Of a stretch of DNA of 64,000 nucleotides, positions 10,527 to 22,269 are shown one piece after another. The first letter of the stretch is position 1; each line of letters begins with the position of its first letter. Where the stretch lies: assembly GCF_003265705.1 (NCBI RefSeq), contig NW_020312827.1, positions 22,470,477-22,534,476 on the forward strand, given 5' to 3'. The position numbers and the translations under genes are program-made. Source of the DNA: Callorhinus ursinus. Lineage: Eukaryota > Chordata > Mammalia > Carnivora > Otariidae. The notes beneath the pieces were generated by a model that ran no database searches, had not been told where the DNA came from, and saw only the letters and a list, made by a program, of their open reading frames with translations.

Positions 10527-11890
10527 GATAGGGAGAGCTTTCAAAGCTTCCTAGGCTCAAAACCTAATGGTAAATCTCCTCTCTTTGGAGACCTCAGGCA
10601 GGCACCAGGTGCAAATCAGTCAGCTATAGCTAATGTACTTTGCTAATGAGCCCAAGGCACAAAGATACCCAATCTCTCCATATATATGTAGAAAGGACTC
10701 AAGCTATGTTGGATGTCTCTTTATTTTAATTCTCTCTTCCTACCAACTGCCTCTTCTAAGACTTCTTTCAAGAGGCACAATTCAGTGTCCTCTGACATGA
10801 GGTGAGAAGCTATTTCCGGTGAAGCTGGTAGGCATTAAACATTTGTCTTCATCAAGAACCTGACTGACACGGAAACATCAAATATTTTGTTGCTTAGTCA
10901 TATCTAAATTTAATGCAAATGTTTTTATATTTAAGTTCCTCAAAGTGATTATTAATAAATTATTTTTTTTAGATTTTAAACGACCGATTATTTCATATTC
11001 TAAAAAAAGTCTTCCAACTGTTAATTTCTCCCTCCCCACATCCAAGAATTCAAGCGCAGGAAGGTTTATCAGTGAGACTTAAACAACTGAGCCCCTAAAG
11101 GGATATACCCACTCTGTTAACACTTCAGGGAAGGCATTTGCTATCTCTCGAGAGCTATCTAAGGCCTAGGAGATCACCACTAGCAGCTCCCTGGAGGAGA
11201 CTCTCATCTAACAGGTAAACTAATCTGCAAAATGAAACATCAGGGCAGGCAAAGGAATTCAAATCCATAGGTCCTCCTGAAATATGTATTTTCTTCTTCC
11301 TTTAATGTGAGTAGCCTGTTTGCTCTGACCTACTTAAATCATTATTTGAAAAACGGCCTTTTCTGCCACTTTGGGGTAAGATGTCATTGGCATGTGCTTT
11401 ACTGTCACACTGGAGGTCAGGGCTGGTCTCACCATTTGGGATATTAAGTGAACAGACTCCAAAAAGGAAACAAAACAAAACAAAACACCAAAAACAAAAA
11501 CCAGAGGGGCACCAGGAAAGGAACCGAACAAAACATAGATTGTCTTTAGTGGCCAGAATTTTGTGGCCATTAATTCCACTAATGGAAAGTTTATTCATTT
11601 GGGTTAAAGTGAAACCCCTTGACATAGAGCAAATGCATACAGAGCTATCACAATTAATCCTTGGGTGGCATTTTCTTAATCAGACCCTTTCCAAGCAGAG
11701 TTACTCAAAAGCTGAGCCATGGTCAAACGAGACTCAGGATATGGAATGCAGATAATAGAAAAGGTAAAAAAAGATACATAGATGCCGACACAAGGAGACG
11801 AAAATCTAAGTAGGCAAGAGTTACCATTAAGATTTCCAGGCAAGGGAAGACTCGTTAAAATAAATGTGTATTAAGTTCGAAAAGGACCTC
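10527..11890. other. Single-copy DNA, nothing recognised
   Basis: Open frames of up to 124 codons on both strands around 11302-11755 overlap one another and include an (AAAAC)n-like stretch at 11467-11500. None looks like a real protein. No repeat family was recognised. Confidence 0.45.
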
Positions 11891-11894
11891 AAGC

Positions 11895-11985
11895 CTTTGA
11901 ATTACTGGTGTATTTCCAGTGCCTAGAACAATGCCTAGTACATAACAGCTGTTCAGTAATAATTACATGAATAAATTCTCTTCAA
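11895..11985 (+). repeat. Old LINE 3' terminus (L2/L1M type)
   Basis: 'ccagtgcctagaacaatgcc' followed by 'tagtacataacagctgttca' and 'gtaataattacatgaataaa' matches the shared terminal motif of L2 and L1M 3' ends (agtgcctggcacatagtagg, then tcaataaat). Only the last 90 or so bases are seen. Confidence 0.65.
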
Positions 11986-12286
11986 ATAAGTTTTTCAAAT
12001 ATATTTTTGAATTATTTAATTTTGTATGGATGTGAGAAGAGAAGAGATGCCAAAATATGACTAAAACCTGCATTGGAAAACTGGAAGTTAGTATGTGCCT
12101 ACATTTGGTGGAAAAGTCACTAAAGGATTTTGAAATCAAAATGGGAGTCATTGTTTATCTGTAAGGTACCTCTTAGGTTAAGAGGGGCAGGAAACTAGAA
12201 GACCATATATAAATGATATAACAAATTGATGGTTTTAAATCATTCTAGTGGTAATCAGATGGAATTAAGCAAAGAAAATTTAAGGT

Positions 12287-12490
12287 GGGGCACCTGGGTG
12301 GCTCAGTCGTTAAAGCGTCTGCCTTAGGCTCAGGTCATGATCTCCAGGTTCTGAGATGGAGCCCCGCATCAGGCTCCCCGCTCTGCAGGAAGCCTGCTTC
12401 TCCCTCTCCCACTCCCCCTGCTTGTGTTCCCTCTCTCGCTGTTGTCTCTCTCTGTCAAATAAATAAATAAAATCTTAAAAAAAAAAAAAA
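12287..12490 (+). mobile_element. CAN-SINE (arctoid type)
   Basis: Plus-strand SINE starting 'ggggcacctgggtggctcag' and ending '(aaat)n aaaatctt' plus a poly-A run. The duplication aaaatttaaggt flanks it (12275-12286 and 12495-12506). The high identity to the arctoid consensus suggests a young copy. Confidence 0.96.
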
Positions 12491-12915
12491 AGAAAAAATT
12501 TAAGGTAAAAAAGTAAGTTACCTCTTATTGGGATATATTGAGTTTGGAGGTTCTCAGAAGAGAAACGAAGAACTTAAACTTAATGTGCTCAAAGTTAAGG
12601 CACGAAAAGGAGCTCTGAACACAGGACACCAACAATTCTACGTATTTCCTCAAGGACTATGTATAAGTAACTTCTTCCTTGATAAGAAGCCAGTCCTATC
12701 AAAGATATGTCTGATGTGTAAAAGTCAAATATTCTCCATTTGGATTTAATTTTTAATTCTCAAGTCAGCAAGTTGATAAAAAGATAGACTTTTAAAAATA
12801 TCATGCTTGTAATTAACATTTGCTATGTTTCAATAAAGCTGTTTCCCCCTCACTGTTTAGCTCCTCCTTCTACTCAGTCCTATTGGGATGTCATGATACT
12901 CAGCAGCAGATAATC

Positions 12916-13736
12916 TGTGGTAGGCAAAACAATGGTGCCCCAAAGATGTCCATGTCCTACTCTCCAGAACCTGTGAACATGTTAGGTGACAGAGCAGAAA
13001 GGAATTAAAGTTGCAGATGAAACCGAGGTTGCTGATCAGCTGACCCAGAGAAAGGGAGATGATCCTGGATCATCAGGTAGGTTTGATCTAATCACACAAG
13101 TATTTAAAATTGGATAAGAAGGTAGGGGCACCTGGGTGGCGCAGTTGGTTGAGTGTCTGACTCTCGGTTTCGGCTCAGGTCATGATCTCAGGGTTGTGAG
13201 ATGGAGCCCCGCGAGAGGCTCTGGGCTCAGGGCAGAATCTCTTTAAGACTTTCTTTCCCTCTCCCTCTGCTCCTCCCCTCGCAGTTGCACGCACTTTCTC
13301 CCTCTCTAATAATAAATAAATAAATCTTAAAAAAAAAATTGGATAAGAAGGCAAAAGAATGGGTCAGAAAGATTTGATGGGAGAAAGACTTGACCAATTG
13401 TTGCTGGCTTTGAAGATGGAGGAAAGGGGCCAGGAGGCAACGAATGTAGTAGCTTCTAGGAGCTGGCGAAGGTCTTCATTTTATGGGCAGCAGAAAAAAC
13501 AGGGATCTCAATCCTACAACCACAAAAAACAATCCTGTCAACATCCTAAAAGAACAGGAATTGGATTTGCCCCTAAAACCTCCAGAAAGGAATGCAGTCT
13601 GTTGACACCTTGATTTCAGTCCAGTGCAACCCATACTGGACTCCTCACCTAAAGAAATGTAATCTAATAGGCTGGTGTTGTTTTCAGCCAAGCAAGTTGT
13701 GGTGATTTGCTACAGCAGCAGTAGAAAACTAGAACA
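12916..13736 (+). mobile_element. MLT1-type MaLR solo LTR, interrupted by a SINE
   Basis: Starts 'tgtggtaggcaaaacaatgg' with 'ccaaagatgtccatgtccta' and ends 'acagcagcagtagaaaacta', the typical start and end of an MLT1 (ERVL-MaLR) LTR. Internal landmarks are 'gaagatggaggaaaggggcc' and 'cagaaaggaatgcagtctg'. There is no internal retroviral region, so it is a solo LTR. A CAN-SINE splits it at 13125-13334. Confidence 0.8.
13125..13334 (+). mobile_element. CAN-SINE inside the MLT1 LTR
   Basis: Plus-strand SINE of an older type (middle 'ggctcagggcagaatctctt', tail 'aataataaataaataaatc'). A perfect 17-base duplication of LTR sequence, aaaattggataagaagg, flanks it (13106-13122 and 13335-13351 after the A-run). 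It is therefore younger than the LTR. Confidence 0.95.
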
Positions 13737-13739
13737 AAA

Positions 13740-14182
13740 CTCAGGATTCTACCGAGAAAGACAGAGTAGGAAGAAAAGCCTGGAATAAAACTGTGTTAAA
13801 CATACAAGAGCTTATCTATGAACAAGTAGGAAGCTATGTGATCAGGGACAGTTACTCCCTTTTTCAATGTAGAGCAAGATACTCAGGCTTCTGGTTATAA
13901 CTTCCTTCATGTTTAAGGGTTTATTCAAGCCCAAACCTGTCTAACCCATCTCAGTCCATTAAAGTGACTTGGGGAGTGAGCAGATAGAAACTGGCAGCAA
14001 CACTGACATCTGGAACAGGTGATTGCCAAGAACTTTTTTGATGACTATCCCTCATTAGACTCCCTGGCTCTTGGATCCCTGCCTCCATACCTGGCTTCCA
14101 AGATCTAGTTATGGCCGGTCTACTTCGGTGGACTTTGCGGAAATCCCTCAGAGGCCACGTGGGCTCAGCAGCCTCCGTGACT
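13740..14182. other. Single-copy DNA between two LTRs
   Basis: About 440 bases without a recognised repeat or gene, lying between two MLT1-type LTRs of opposite orientation. Confidence 0.5.
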
Positions 14183-14184
14183 CC

Positions 14185-14646
14185 TGCATTAGTTCACTAG
14201 GACTGCCACAACAAAGTGCCACGAACTGCGTGGTTTAAAACCACAGAAATAAAATTTCTCACAGCTGTGGAGGCTAGCGTTCTGACATCAAGGTGTCAGC
14301 AGGGCTATGCTCTCTCTCCGGCTTCTAATGGTTGCCAGCAATCTGGGAGCTCCTTGGCTTGTCCCTGCCCCTCTCCATTCTCTGCCTTCACCATCAGATG
14401 GGCGACTTCCCTCTCTGTGTGTCTGTGTCTTCATACGATGTTCTCCTCTCTATGAGTGTCTGTCTCTGTGTCTCTTTTCCTCTTATTCTAAGGACACTAA
14501 TTATAATAGGGTAAGAGTTCACCCTACTCCAATACGACCTCATCCGAACTAATTACATCCGTAATGATGCCATTTCCAAATAAGACCACATTCTGAGGTT
14601 CTAGAAAAGAAACAGATTTTGAGGGGGCACTATTCAAGCCAGTATA
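14185..14646 (-). mobile_element. MLT1-type MaLR solo LTR
   Basis: Reads 'ttagttcactaggactgcc', 'gtttaaaaccacagaaata', 'gcgttctgacatcaaggtgt' and ends 'gagggggcactattcaagcc', which is the reverse complement of an MLT1-type LTR. No internal retroviral sequence follows. Three overlapping plus frames (14216-14552) arise from it and are not genes. Confidence 0.8.
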
Positions 14647-14751
14647 ACTCCTAACTTTGAATAGGTCCTAGATTTTTGGCATCTCCTTAAGCTCCGGTGA
14701 CTGATTTCCTCCATCCACTATCAGTTTAAACACTCAATATTGCCCTACCTG

Positions 14752-14945
14752 GGCCGCCTGGGTGGCTCAGTCATTAAGCATCTGCCTTTGTCTCCGGTCA
14801 TGATCCTGGGGTCCTGGGATCGAGCCCCACAATGGGCTCCCTGCTTGGTGGGGAGGCTGCTTCTCCCTCTCCCACTCCCCTTGCTTGTGTTCCCTCTCTT
14901 GCTGTCTCTCTCTGTCAAATAAATAAATTCTTTAAAGAAAAAAAA
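14752..14945 (+). mobile_element. CAN-SINE (arctoid type)
   Basis: Plus-strand SINE with head 'ggccgcctgggtggctcag' and tail 'gtcaaataaataaattcttt'. The flanks 'tgccctacctg' (14741-14751) and 'tgccctgcctg' form a slightly diverged duplication. Complete apart from small changes. Confidence 0.95.
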
Positions 14946-14959
14946 CACTGCCCTGCCTG

Positions 14960-16460
14960 TCAAATAGTAAGAATGTGTTAAGTATCATGTGTGAGAAACT
15001 GAGTCGAAACCACGTTTATTTTCTTGCATTATAATCCGTTATTAAACTTATAAATGATTTTATATGTCCCCAAGTAATTCACACTGATTATCTCATCTGT
15101 GCCTTATATTGACAAAGGCAGTGCAAATCTCATTATTTCTGTTTCGTCCAGTTAGTTAAGAACAACATCAGGCTAAAGATGAGACTTCCTGACCTCTAGT
15201 TCCAATTTCTGGGTCTCTTTTTTACAATCGTAATAGAAAAAACACCACCCCTGTGTCCACCACTGTTTGAAAAAGAGTGTTCCTAAGAGTTGAAAAGGAC
15301 ATAGTGATGATCTACAGAATTTCTGATCACTGCCACATGCTATCTACATGTCCTCTCTAAGTTGCCCTATTACTCATGAATCTTTTCTTCCTTTTTCCCC
15401 CTCCAGAATAAAATAAAATAGAAATTCAGTACCCATATATAGTAAGAACATTCTCCCTGCTCTGTCACACACAGAATATAGCTGAGCGACATCAAATCAC
15501 ATGAGGTAATTTATTACTAAGAACACAGTTCTTAAAAACAAACGAAACAAACAAAAAAGACATTCATATGAAAAGTTCAAATGGGTATGTTTGGCATGGC
15601 TCTGAGGGAAAATCCATTTGTGCCCTAAAAGAGTGTCTTGTTTTATTCTCGTCACGCGTAACGCTGATAACCTGTGACTGACGAGAGCAAAGCGCTAAAC
15701 AATGTTTGAACCATGGATTTTATTTTTCAAAAGGGGCAGGAAGCTCTTTACTCATCTCCACAATCTCACCTATTGCAATTGGGTCAGCACTTACTTCACA
15801 TGCATTTGGGTAAACACCATTCTCTTTGTGTGTTTGTTTTTAATAAGGAATGTGATTCAGGAACACGGCATTCCTATTAAAAGTATTTAATTGCCCATAG
15901 AGATAAATCACTGCATCTCCATTAAATTATATATATAAAAAAAAGTTTTCCAAAGGAAAGACAATGGCAAATTTCTAAAGGAAAAACAAGAGTAAAAGGA
16001 ATAGTAAAAGGAATAGGTCAAAAACTTAGAAATGTCCAGCAGAGACCTTATTTCAACAATCTAACCTAGATCATGGAAACATTCATGTGGAAGGAAAAAC
16101 AAATCCATAATATAGATTCAGCAGAGTAATGAATGATGTCCCCAGCTCCACAGTATAGCCGAGGTAAAATTTTTACCTATTTGGTTTCTGCCTTTCCTTC
16201 TCTTTAGGTAGAGAATTGGGATGTGAATCTCCTGGTCTTAACTTCTGATGGGTTCACTAAGGCCTCCTACTCCCTTCATTTTATTTCACTAGATTTATTG
16301 TGAAAGAGGAAATCAGTACAGGTCCATTTTCTATCTCAGATAAAAAGAGGCAAATAAAAGATAATGTGCCCTCTTAAATAAGATTACTAAGCTTTGGTTA
16401 TTCCTTTGTCTAACTGTTCGATTCAAACTATGATGGAGCTTTCCTAAGAATGAGAAGACA
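14960..16460. other. Single-copy DNA, nothing recognised
   Basis: Contains a 13-base tandem 'agtaaaaggaat' doublet at about 15992-16017 and a CpG-containing imperfect hairpin at 15648-15685. No gene or repeat family was identified. Confidence 0.45.
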
Positions 16461-16469
16461 AGCCAAAGA

Positions 16470-17577
16470 TGATGGAGAGAAAATTTTTGCGAATGGCTTA
16501 TCTGATAAAGGACTGCTATCCCAAAATACAAAGGCCTCTTAAAACTCAATAATTAAGAAAACAAACAACTCAATGAAAAAAGGGACAAAGGATCTGAACA
16601 GACATCTCACTAAAGCAAATATGCAGATGGAATATAACCATATGAAAAATGTTCAATGTTACATGTTATCAGGGAATTGCAAATGAGATACCACCACATA
16701 CCTATTAGAATGGCCAAAATCCAGAACAATGGCAAAGAAATCAAATGCTGGTGAGGATGTGGAGCAATAAGAGTTCACATCCATTGCTGGTGAGAATGAA
16801 AAATGGTACAGCCACTTTGGAAGATAGTTTGGCAATTTCTTACAAAACTACACAAATTCTTACCACACAACCCAAGAATTGCACTCCTTGATACTTACCC
16901 ACTTGAGCTGAAGACTTAGGTCCACACAGTAACTTGCACATGGGTGTTTACAGCAGCTTTATTCATAACTGTCAAAACCTTGCTGTAACCTTGCAAGATG
17001 CCCTTCAGTAGGTGAATGGATGAATACATGGATACACTCAAGCAACACAATATTATTCAGCACTCAAAAGAAATGAGCTATCAAGTCTAGAGAAGACAGG
17101 AGGAAATTTAAATGTACATAGCTAAGTGAAAGAAGCCAATATGAAAAGGCTGCATACTATAGCCAACGATATGACATTCTGGAAGAGGCAAAATGATGAA
17201 GACAGTGAAAAGATCAGTGGTTGCCAGAGGAAGGGATGGGAGAATAAAGCGGAGAAACACTGAGGATTTGGGGGGCAGTGAAACTCTTCTGTATAATACT
17301 ATAATGCTGCGTGCAAGTCATTACATATTTGCCAAAGTCCACACAATGCACAACACCAACAATGAAGAACCCTAATGTAAACCATGGACTTTTGGTGATA
17401 AGGACCTGTCAATCTGGATCTATCAATTGTAAGAAATGCACCACTCTGGTGAGGGATGTGTTGACAGTAGAAGAGGTTGTTAGGTCTGTGAGAACAGGGA
17501 GTATATGAAAAAATCTGTATTTTCTGCTCAATTTTGCTGTAAAGCTAAAAGTTCTTTAAAAAATAAAGTCTATTGAA
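16470..17577 (+). mobile_element. L1M (L1MA/MB-type) ORF2 end and 3' UTR
   Basis: Ordered L1 landmarks are 'aaaaagggacaaaggatctg', 'caaatgagataccaccacat', 'gctggtgaggatgtggagca', 'caagaattgcactccttgat' and 'taggtgaatggatgaataca', then a 3' UTR with 'cagtggttgccagaggaagg' and the end 'ctcaattttgctgtaaagct' plus 'aaaaaataaagtctatt'. This is the C-terminal part of the reverse-transcriptase ORF with many stops and frameshifts, so it is a dead copy. It was inserted well before the carnivore L1s elsewhere in the window. Confidence 0.9.
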
Positions 17578-18460
17578 AGGGGGGGGGTGGGACATGATGG
17601 ACAAAATATCATCCCTACCTAGGAAGTCTCTCTTTAAAGTCCTCCATATGCTAAAGGATGATTTCATGATGCAGGCAACATCCTTTAAACTGGAAAGCAC
17701 ATCTTAACCTCAGTTTACAGGTGTGAACCTAAGAAATAAAGATGACAAGTTGTTTTCCAATTAAAAAAATGAAAGGTAGAGATTTAGGTTGAGAACTGTC
17801 ACCTACATTTCAATGCAGACTCATTGTCTTATTCATAAACTAGTCCTTGGTCCAATGACCTATAAAATAGCTTCTTACAAGTATCCTGATATGGCAAGAC
17901 AGGGAGCATTTGCAGTGGTCTTCAAACCAATGCTGCTTAAATTTAACATTCTGAAAGACAAGTATTTATCCTACTTGTGCATACTTGTCCCCTTTTTGAG
18001 GGGAAAACAATTCTGTCTGTATAGGATCATGAAACTAATTTGGGTTAAAGTGATACCTAATAAAACATGACCATAGAACCTCACCATTCAATAATAAAAC
18101 TTTATTGGATTTTTATTAAAATATAATTATTTGACCATCAAATGTGGAAATTGAAATAAACATCCATCAAACATTTTGGCTCTTTGCATTGACCTTTTGG
18201 TAGACCCAAACCGCTAAATTAAGTAGCCTCCCTTTACAGAGATCTTGAACTAAACAGGCCCTCTTTGTATCATAGTGCACTTCAGAGGGAAAGACTTTAA
18301 AGATAACAAATACAATCTGGAAAAGCTTCTCTGCTTTTCTTATTAAATCTTTCCCCAAAAGATACTAATACTAATGATAACAAGAATAACAATAGTTACT
18401 GAGTACCCAAATGTAAAATTTATGTTATATATTTACTTACATTTATGTGATTTTTAAATA
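17578..18460. other. Single-copy DNA, possible weak MIR
   Basis: 17579-17589 is a G-rich run directly after the L1M end. 17690-17770 faintly resembles a reverse MIR ('cctcagtttacaggtgtgaa'). Nothing else was recognised. Confidence 0.4.
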
Positions 18461-18462
18461 GA

Positions 18463-18515
18463 GTTTCTATTTTACAACAGTTTTAGGTTCACAGCAAAAT
18501 TGAACATTCTTTTTT
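18463..18515 (-). repeat. L1M 3'-terminal fragment
   Basis: 'acagttttaggttcacagca' then 'aaattgaac' is the reverse complement of an L1M 3' terminus. It is the same motif that ends the 16470-17577 element in the other orientation. Confidence 0.6.
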
Positions 18516-18559
18516 TTCCACTTCTACCAGAACTACCCAAAACAACACCGTGTCTCACT

Positions 18560-19137
18560 GGGACAATTATGACAGCCTCCTAACTGCGCTTCCCACTTCC
18601 CTCTTGCCTCTCCATAAATAAAGTCAGATAATTTATTCCCTGGCTTAAAATTCTATGAATGCTCACCATTGGACTCACTATGAATGTGAACCCCTTTCCC
18701 TGGCTTACCTGTCTAGGCCCCTGCCTACTGTCCAGTCCACTCTGCTCACTCTCCCCACTGCTGCTTACACCCAGGCTTGCTGCCTTTTTCTGGTTCCCAA
18801 ACAAATCAACCCTATTTTTGCCATCAGATTTTTTCATGAATAATTCCCTTGACCCAGATGTGCTTTTCTGGTCCTCACAGAACTGCCCTTTTCCATTTGG
18901 CTCTTGAGCTTTTCCTATTTACACAACCTAAAGGATCTCTCAATCATACTCTTTTGCTTTACCCTGTTTTATCCCAGCTTCTATCAGAAACTGAAATTCT
19001 CTTCTTCTTTTTAACTTACTTATTGCCTCTCTCCCTCAAGTGAATACAAAGTATGGTTGTCTCACTCGACACTAAATATTCTGTGTGCAGATCTGAGAAT
19101 AGTCGTGTGCTCAGTAAGGGTTTGCTGAACAAAAGAG
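18560..19137 (+). repeat. Ancient LINE 3' UTR (L1M/L2 type)
   Basis: 'gacagcctcctaactgcgct', 'gtctaggcccctgcctactg' and the terminal 'gtgtgctcagtaagggtttg' follow the order of a mammalian LINE 3' UTR that I recall. Overlapping small frames at 18655-19043 are non-coding by-products. The exact family is uncertain. Confidence 0.5.
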
Positions 19138-19149
19138 TAAGTGATTTTA

Positions 19150-19345
19150 TTTTTTTTTAAAGATTTTTTATTTATTTATTTGACAGAGAGAGAGAGCACA
19201 AGCAGGGGGAGCTGCAGGCAGATGGAGAGGGGGAAGCAGGCTCACTAAGCAAGGAGCCCGATATAGGGCTCGATCCCAGGACCCTGGGATCATGGCCATA
19301 GCTGAAGGCAGACACTTAATGACTGAGCCACCCAGGTGCCCCGAA
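19150..19345 (-). mobile_element. CAN-SINE
   Basis: Minus-strand SINE with a T-rich tail at left and head 'gagccacccaggtgcccc' at right. The duplication taagtgatttta occurs at 19138-19149 and 19346-19357. Parts of the middle differ from consensus ('gggagctgcaggcagatgg'). Confidence 0.95.
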
Positions 19346-19374
19346 TAAGTGATTTTAATTCCTATAGCCATTTT

Positions 19375-19505
19375 GAGACACAAGTATTCTATTTTCTCTC
19401 AGCATACGGACATGCAATGAGATAGGAAGATTGTTGAAGGTCACTCCATATATGACAGTGGCAGAGCCAGGATTTAAACCCAGATCTGTCTGACTTCATG
19501 GTGGA
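19375..19505 (-). repeat. MIR SINE remnant
   Basis: Reverse MIR: 'gaaggtcactccatatatga', 'cagtggcagagccaggattt' and 'aaacccagatctgtctgact' match the conserved tRNA-related half. Confidence 0.75.
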
Positions 19506-19896
19506 TATGCAGAACAGACCAACAAAGCAATCAGTAAAATGCATGTGTGAGAATGGCTTTTGGTTCCGGTTATAGAATATCCAACTATCTAGTTGAAAAA
19601 AAAAAGGGGGGGAAACTTATCATGCCTAATAAAAATAGGGTAACTATAGGGTTGATATTTTAGGGTCCAATTATAACATCAAGGAAAGAAGTTCTTTTTG
19701 CTTTACATATTGGCATGTGGGCTTTGTCCACATGTTGGATATGAATCCCACAGTGTCTGCTGCGGAATAGTCTGTAGAAGGATGAAGAGGCAATGAAGTG
19801 TCTGCTTAGAGGAGTATTTTTTGATAAGAATTCATGAAGGCCCCTAAACATTACAATTAAAGATTTTTCTTCTTTGCACTCTTCAGAAAGTTTAGA

Positions 19897-20085
19897 ACAA
19901 TGGTTCTCAAGACTGGCTGCACATTAGAATCACCTAGAGAGCTTTTAAATTTTGATACCTGGGGTTCACACCTCACACCAACTGAATCAATGTTTCTGGA
20001 GGAGGAGTGTGTGCACCAGAGGTTCTTTGGGGTTTTGTTTCTTTAATCCTTTAGATGATTCTTCTGAATGGCAATGGTCAAAGAT
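19897..20085 (+). mobile_element. MER5A-like hAT-Charlie element
   Basis: Nearly complete: 'caatggttctcaagactgg' at the left, 'cattagaatcacctagagag' near the left third, and 'caatggtcaaagatcact' near the right end. The ends are imperfect inverted repeats, as expected for this non-autonomous hAT element. Confidence 0.8.
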
Positions 20086-20089
20086 CACT

Positions 20090-20445
20090 AGAATTTCATT
20101 TGTATATGCTACCCTGACCTAAGTATATCTACTTCTTAATTATCCATTAATTTCACTTCTTGCTTATATGTTCCCATTAGTTTCTTACTTTCCATTCTAT
20201 GATGTTTTTCCTATAATATTTATTAAGTAATGGTTATTGTTAAATGAGCTACACAAATGAAGAAAATGTCAATTACTTCCCATATATTATCTTAGAGCAT
20301 TCTTAGAAAGACGAAGAAAGGCAACATTTCAAATATAGAGCATTTTAAAGTGATCCATCTTATGTTAGCATGATGAAGTGTCTGACTTCTCAAACAAATA
20401 TTATAAACATACAATCACTGCACTCTTTTCCAAAATGACCAAATA
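20090..20445. other. Single-copy DNA, nothing recognised
   Basis: AT-rich sequence without recognised repeats or exons. Confidence 0.45.
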
Positions 20446-20446
20446 A

Positions 20447-21050
20447 TGTCTGCAGAGAATTGTATTTTTCAAAGACAGCCATAACAACATGCCCCGTCCA
20501 ACTTGCTCTTTTGCAATGTGACTTCACCTCTCCCTCATCAATAAGTAGAGCCTAATTCTCTCTCCCCTTGAATCTGGGTTGGCTTGAGTGACTCATTTGT
20601 AACCAATGAAATGTGGCTGGAGGGACACTTCTCCAAGTGTGCTTCTGAGGCTAGGTCAGAATGGGCAATGCAGTTTCGACTTTTTTTTTTTCTTTTTAAT
20701 AAAAACTCTCCAGATGCTTGCTCTTAGGACATTTTCTCTCAGAAAACCAGATCCTGTGAATAAGAGGCCTGAGATATATGGAAAGGCCATATTGAGAGTC
20801 CGACCTCAGTTTAGCCTTTGACTCATCCCAGTCCAGGCTCCAAATATCAGTAAAGAAGCTTCCAGATAATTCCAGGTCCCAGGCATGAGTCACTCCTGAC
20901 TCTCCAAGTCTTCCCAGTTGAGATAAACCATCCCCATAGTGCCCTGACCAAATCCCTGCCCCACAGAACCTGGGAAGTCATAAAATAATTGTTACTTATA
21001 AGCTACTGTATTTGGGATTGTTCGTTACACAGCAATAAATAACCAGAACA
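20447..21050 (+). mobile_element. MaLR/MLT-type solo LTR
   Basis: 'gcaatgtgacttcacctctc', 'ttgaatctgggttggcttga' and 'gtaaccaatgaaatgtggct' near the start and 'gttcgttacacagcaataaa' then 'taaccagaaca' at the end match an MLT-type LTR. No internal retroviral coding region exists. The subfamily is uncertain; an A/T-rich insert-like stretch lies at 20679-20705. Confidence 0.75.
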
Positions 21051-22010
21051 ATCTCAAGACAGTCACATCAGAAAAAGCACCAGAGAAAACATCTTCTTTC
21101 ATTCTTTTACTGTTTTGGTCTTCCAACTTCACAAAATGTTTTTCTAACATTTACTTCTAAAAGTTGTGCCATTCTGACCCCTTTATATACACACACATAA
21201 AACCCACAACTCCATTCTCTATCTCTATTATTTCTAAGAGTTGTTGCACTTATCTAATAATTTAACAAATACTATTTGAGTAAGGATACATTTATAGAGA
21301 GAGAGTGCTGAAATGGACCATCAAGCCAAGGAGCTGGGACAGGAATATTGATGTCTTCAGGGAAGTTCTTGACCTCTGTCATGTGGGTTCTGAAATGTAC
21401 TACCACGGTTAGAATCTCCTTTCAAGTGCTTCTTCTTGCTTTTCATTGATTCTTTAAAGCAATTTATGATGTGGTATATTAAAAATTACATTGCATTCTT
21501 ACTAGGCTATGTTTGACTCTATTCATTCATGTTGATTCCATGAACCTGACACATTTCTGTTAACAGCAAAGCAAAACCATTTTTAAAATGTACACAAAGA
21601 GAAATGCAGGCTATGTTAAATTTACATACAAGTTCTTGAAATCTAATTAATAAAGCCCACTCACAGATTCCTTGCTTACTGTATACTTAACATACCAATC
21701 CACCTACAGAGGCATGTAGCCCTCTACCACCTATTTAGTTTTCTCCTTTTTAAGTATACTTATGGCGCTGTAAGAACAGAGGGAAAATGGAGGTGGAAGG
21801 AAGAAAACAGAGTGGTCACTGAGATAACGTAGTCACTTGAGATAATGCTCTTGTAGAATCTTTTTAGAACCACAAATTCTGGTAGTCGCTATTGCAAGTC
21901 ACACTTGCAATGTGAAAAATTATACATAAAAAATTGTCACTTGAACTAAAAAGTCAATTTACCCAAGCAACCAGGTAAGTTTGCAAATTACAAAATTGTA
22001 ATGAAAGTGA
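21051..22010. other. Single-copy DNA, nothing recognised
   Basis: No repeat family or exon was recognised. A short (GA)n lies at 21297-21306. Confidence 0.45.
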
Positions 22011-22015
22011 CCGAG

Positions 22016-22125
22016 TCCAGTGCTCTCCAAAGTATGTTCAGTAGAACATTAGTCCCTAAGCTGCTCCTATAAAAAGGCACCCTGAGGTCAAATAATGTTG
22101 AAAAATGTTGTATACTATATGTCCC
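22016..22125 (+). repeat. Possible ancient DNA-transposon fragment
   Basis: 'ccagtgctctccaaagtatg' with 'ttcagtagaacattagtccc' and 'gaggtcaaataatgttgaaa' resembles a common small mammalian hAT-type repeat pattern (ccaaagtgtgttc, then ggaacactagt, then gtcaaataagttt). The family is not certain. Confidence 0.35.
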
Positions 22126-22242
22126 TCCTAGAGAGATACATAAATTGTGTAATTTTTTTAAGTCTCTGAGTAGGTCTGCAGTAAAAAGACTTAGGTTTTT
22201 TTTTTTCTCCAGCATTCCCCCCATTTATTTGAGCACAAATTC

Positions 22243-22264
22243 GTGTGTGTGTGTGTGTGTGTGT
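22243..22264 (+). repeat. (GT)n microsatellite
   Basis: Eleven uninterrupted GT units, likely length-variable. Confidence 0.9.
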
Positions 22265-22269
22265 GCTCT

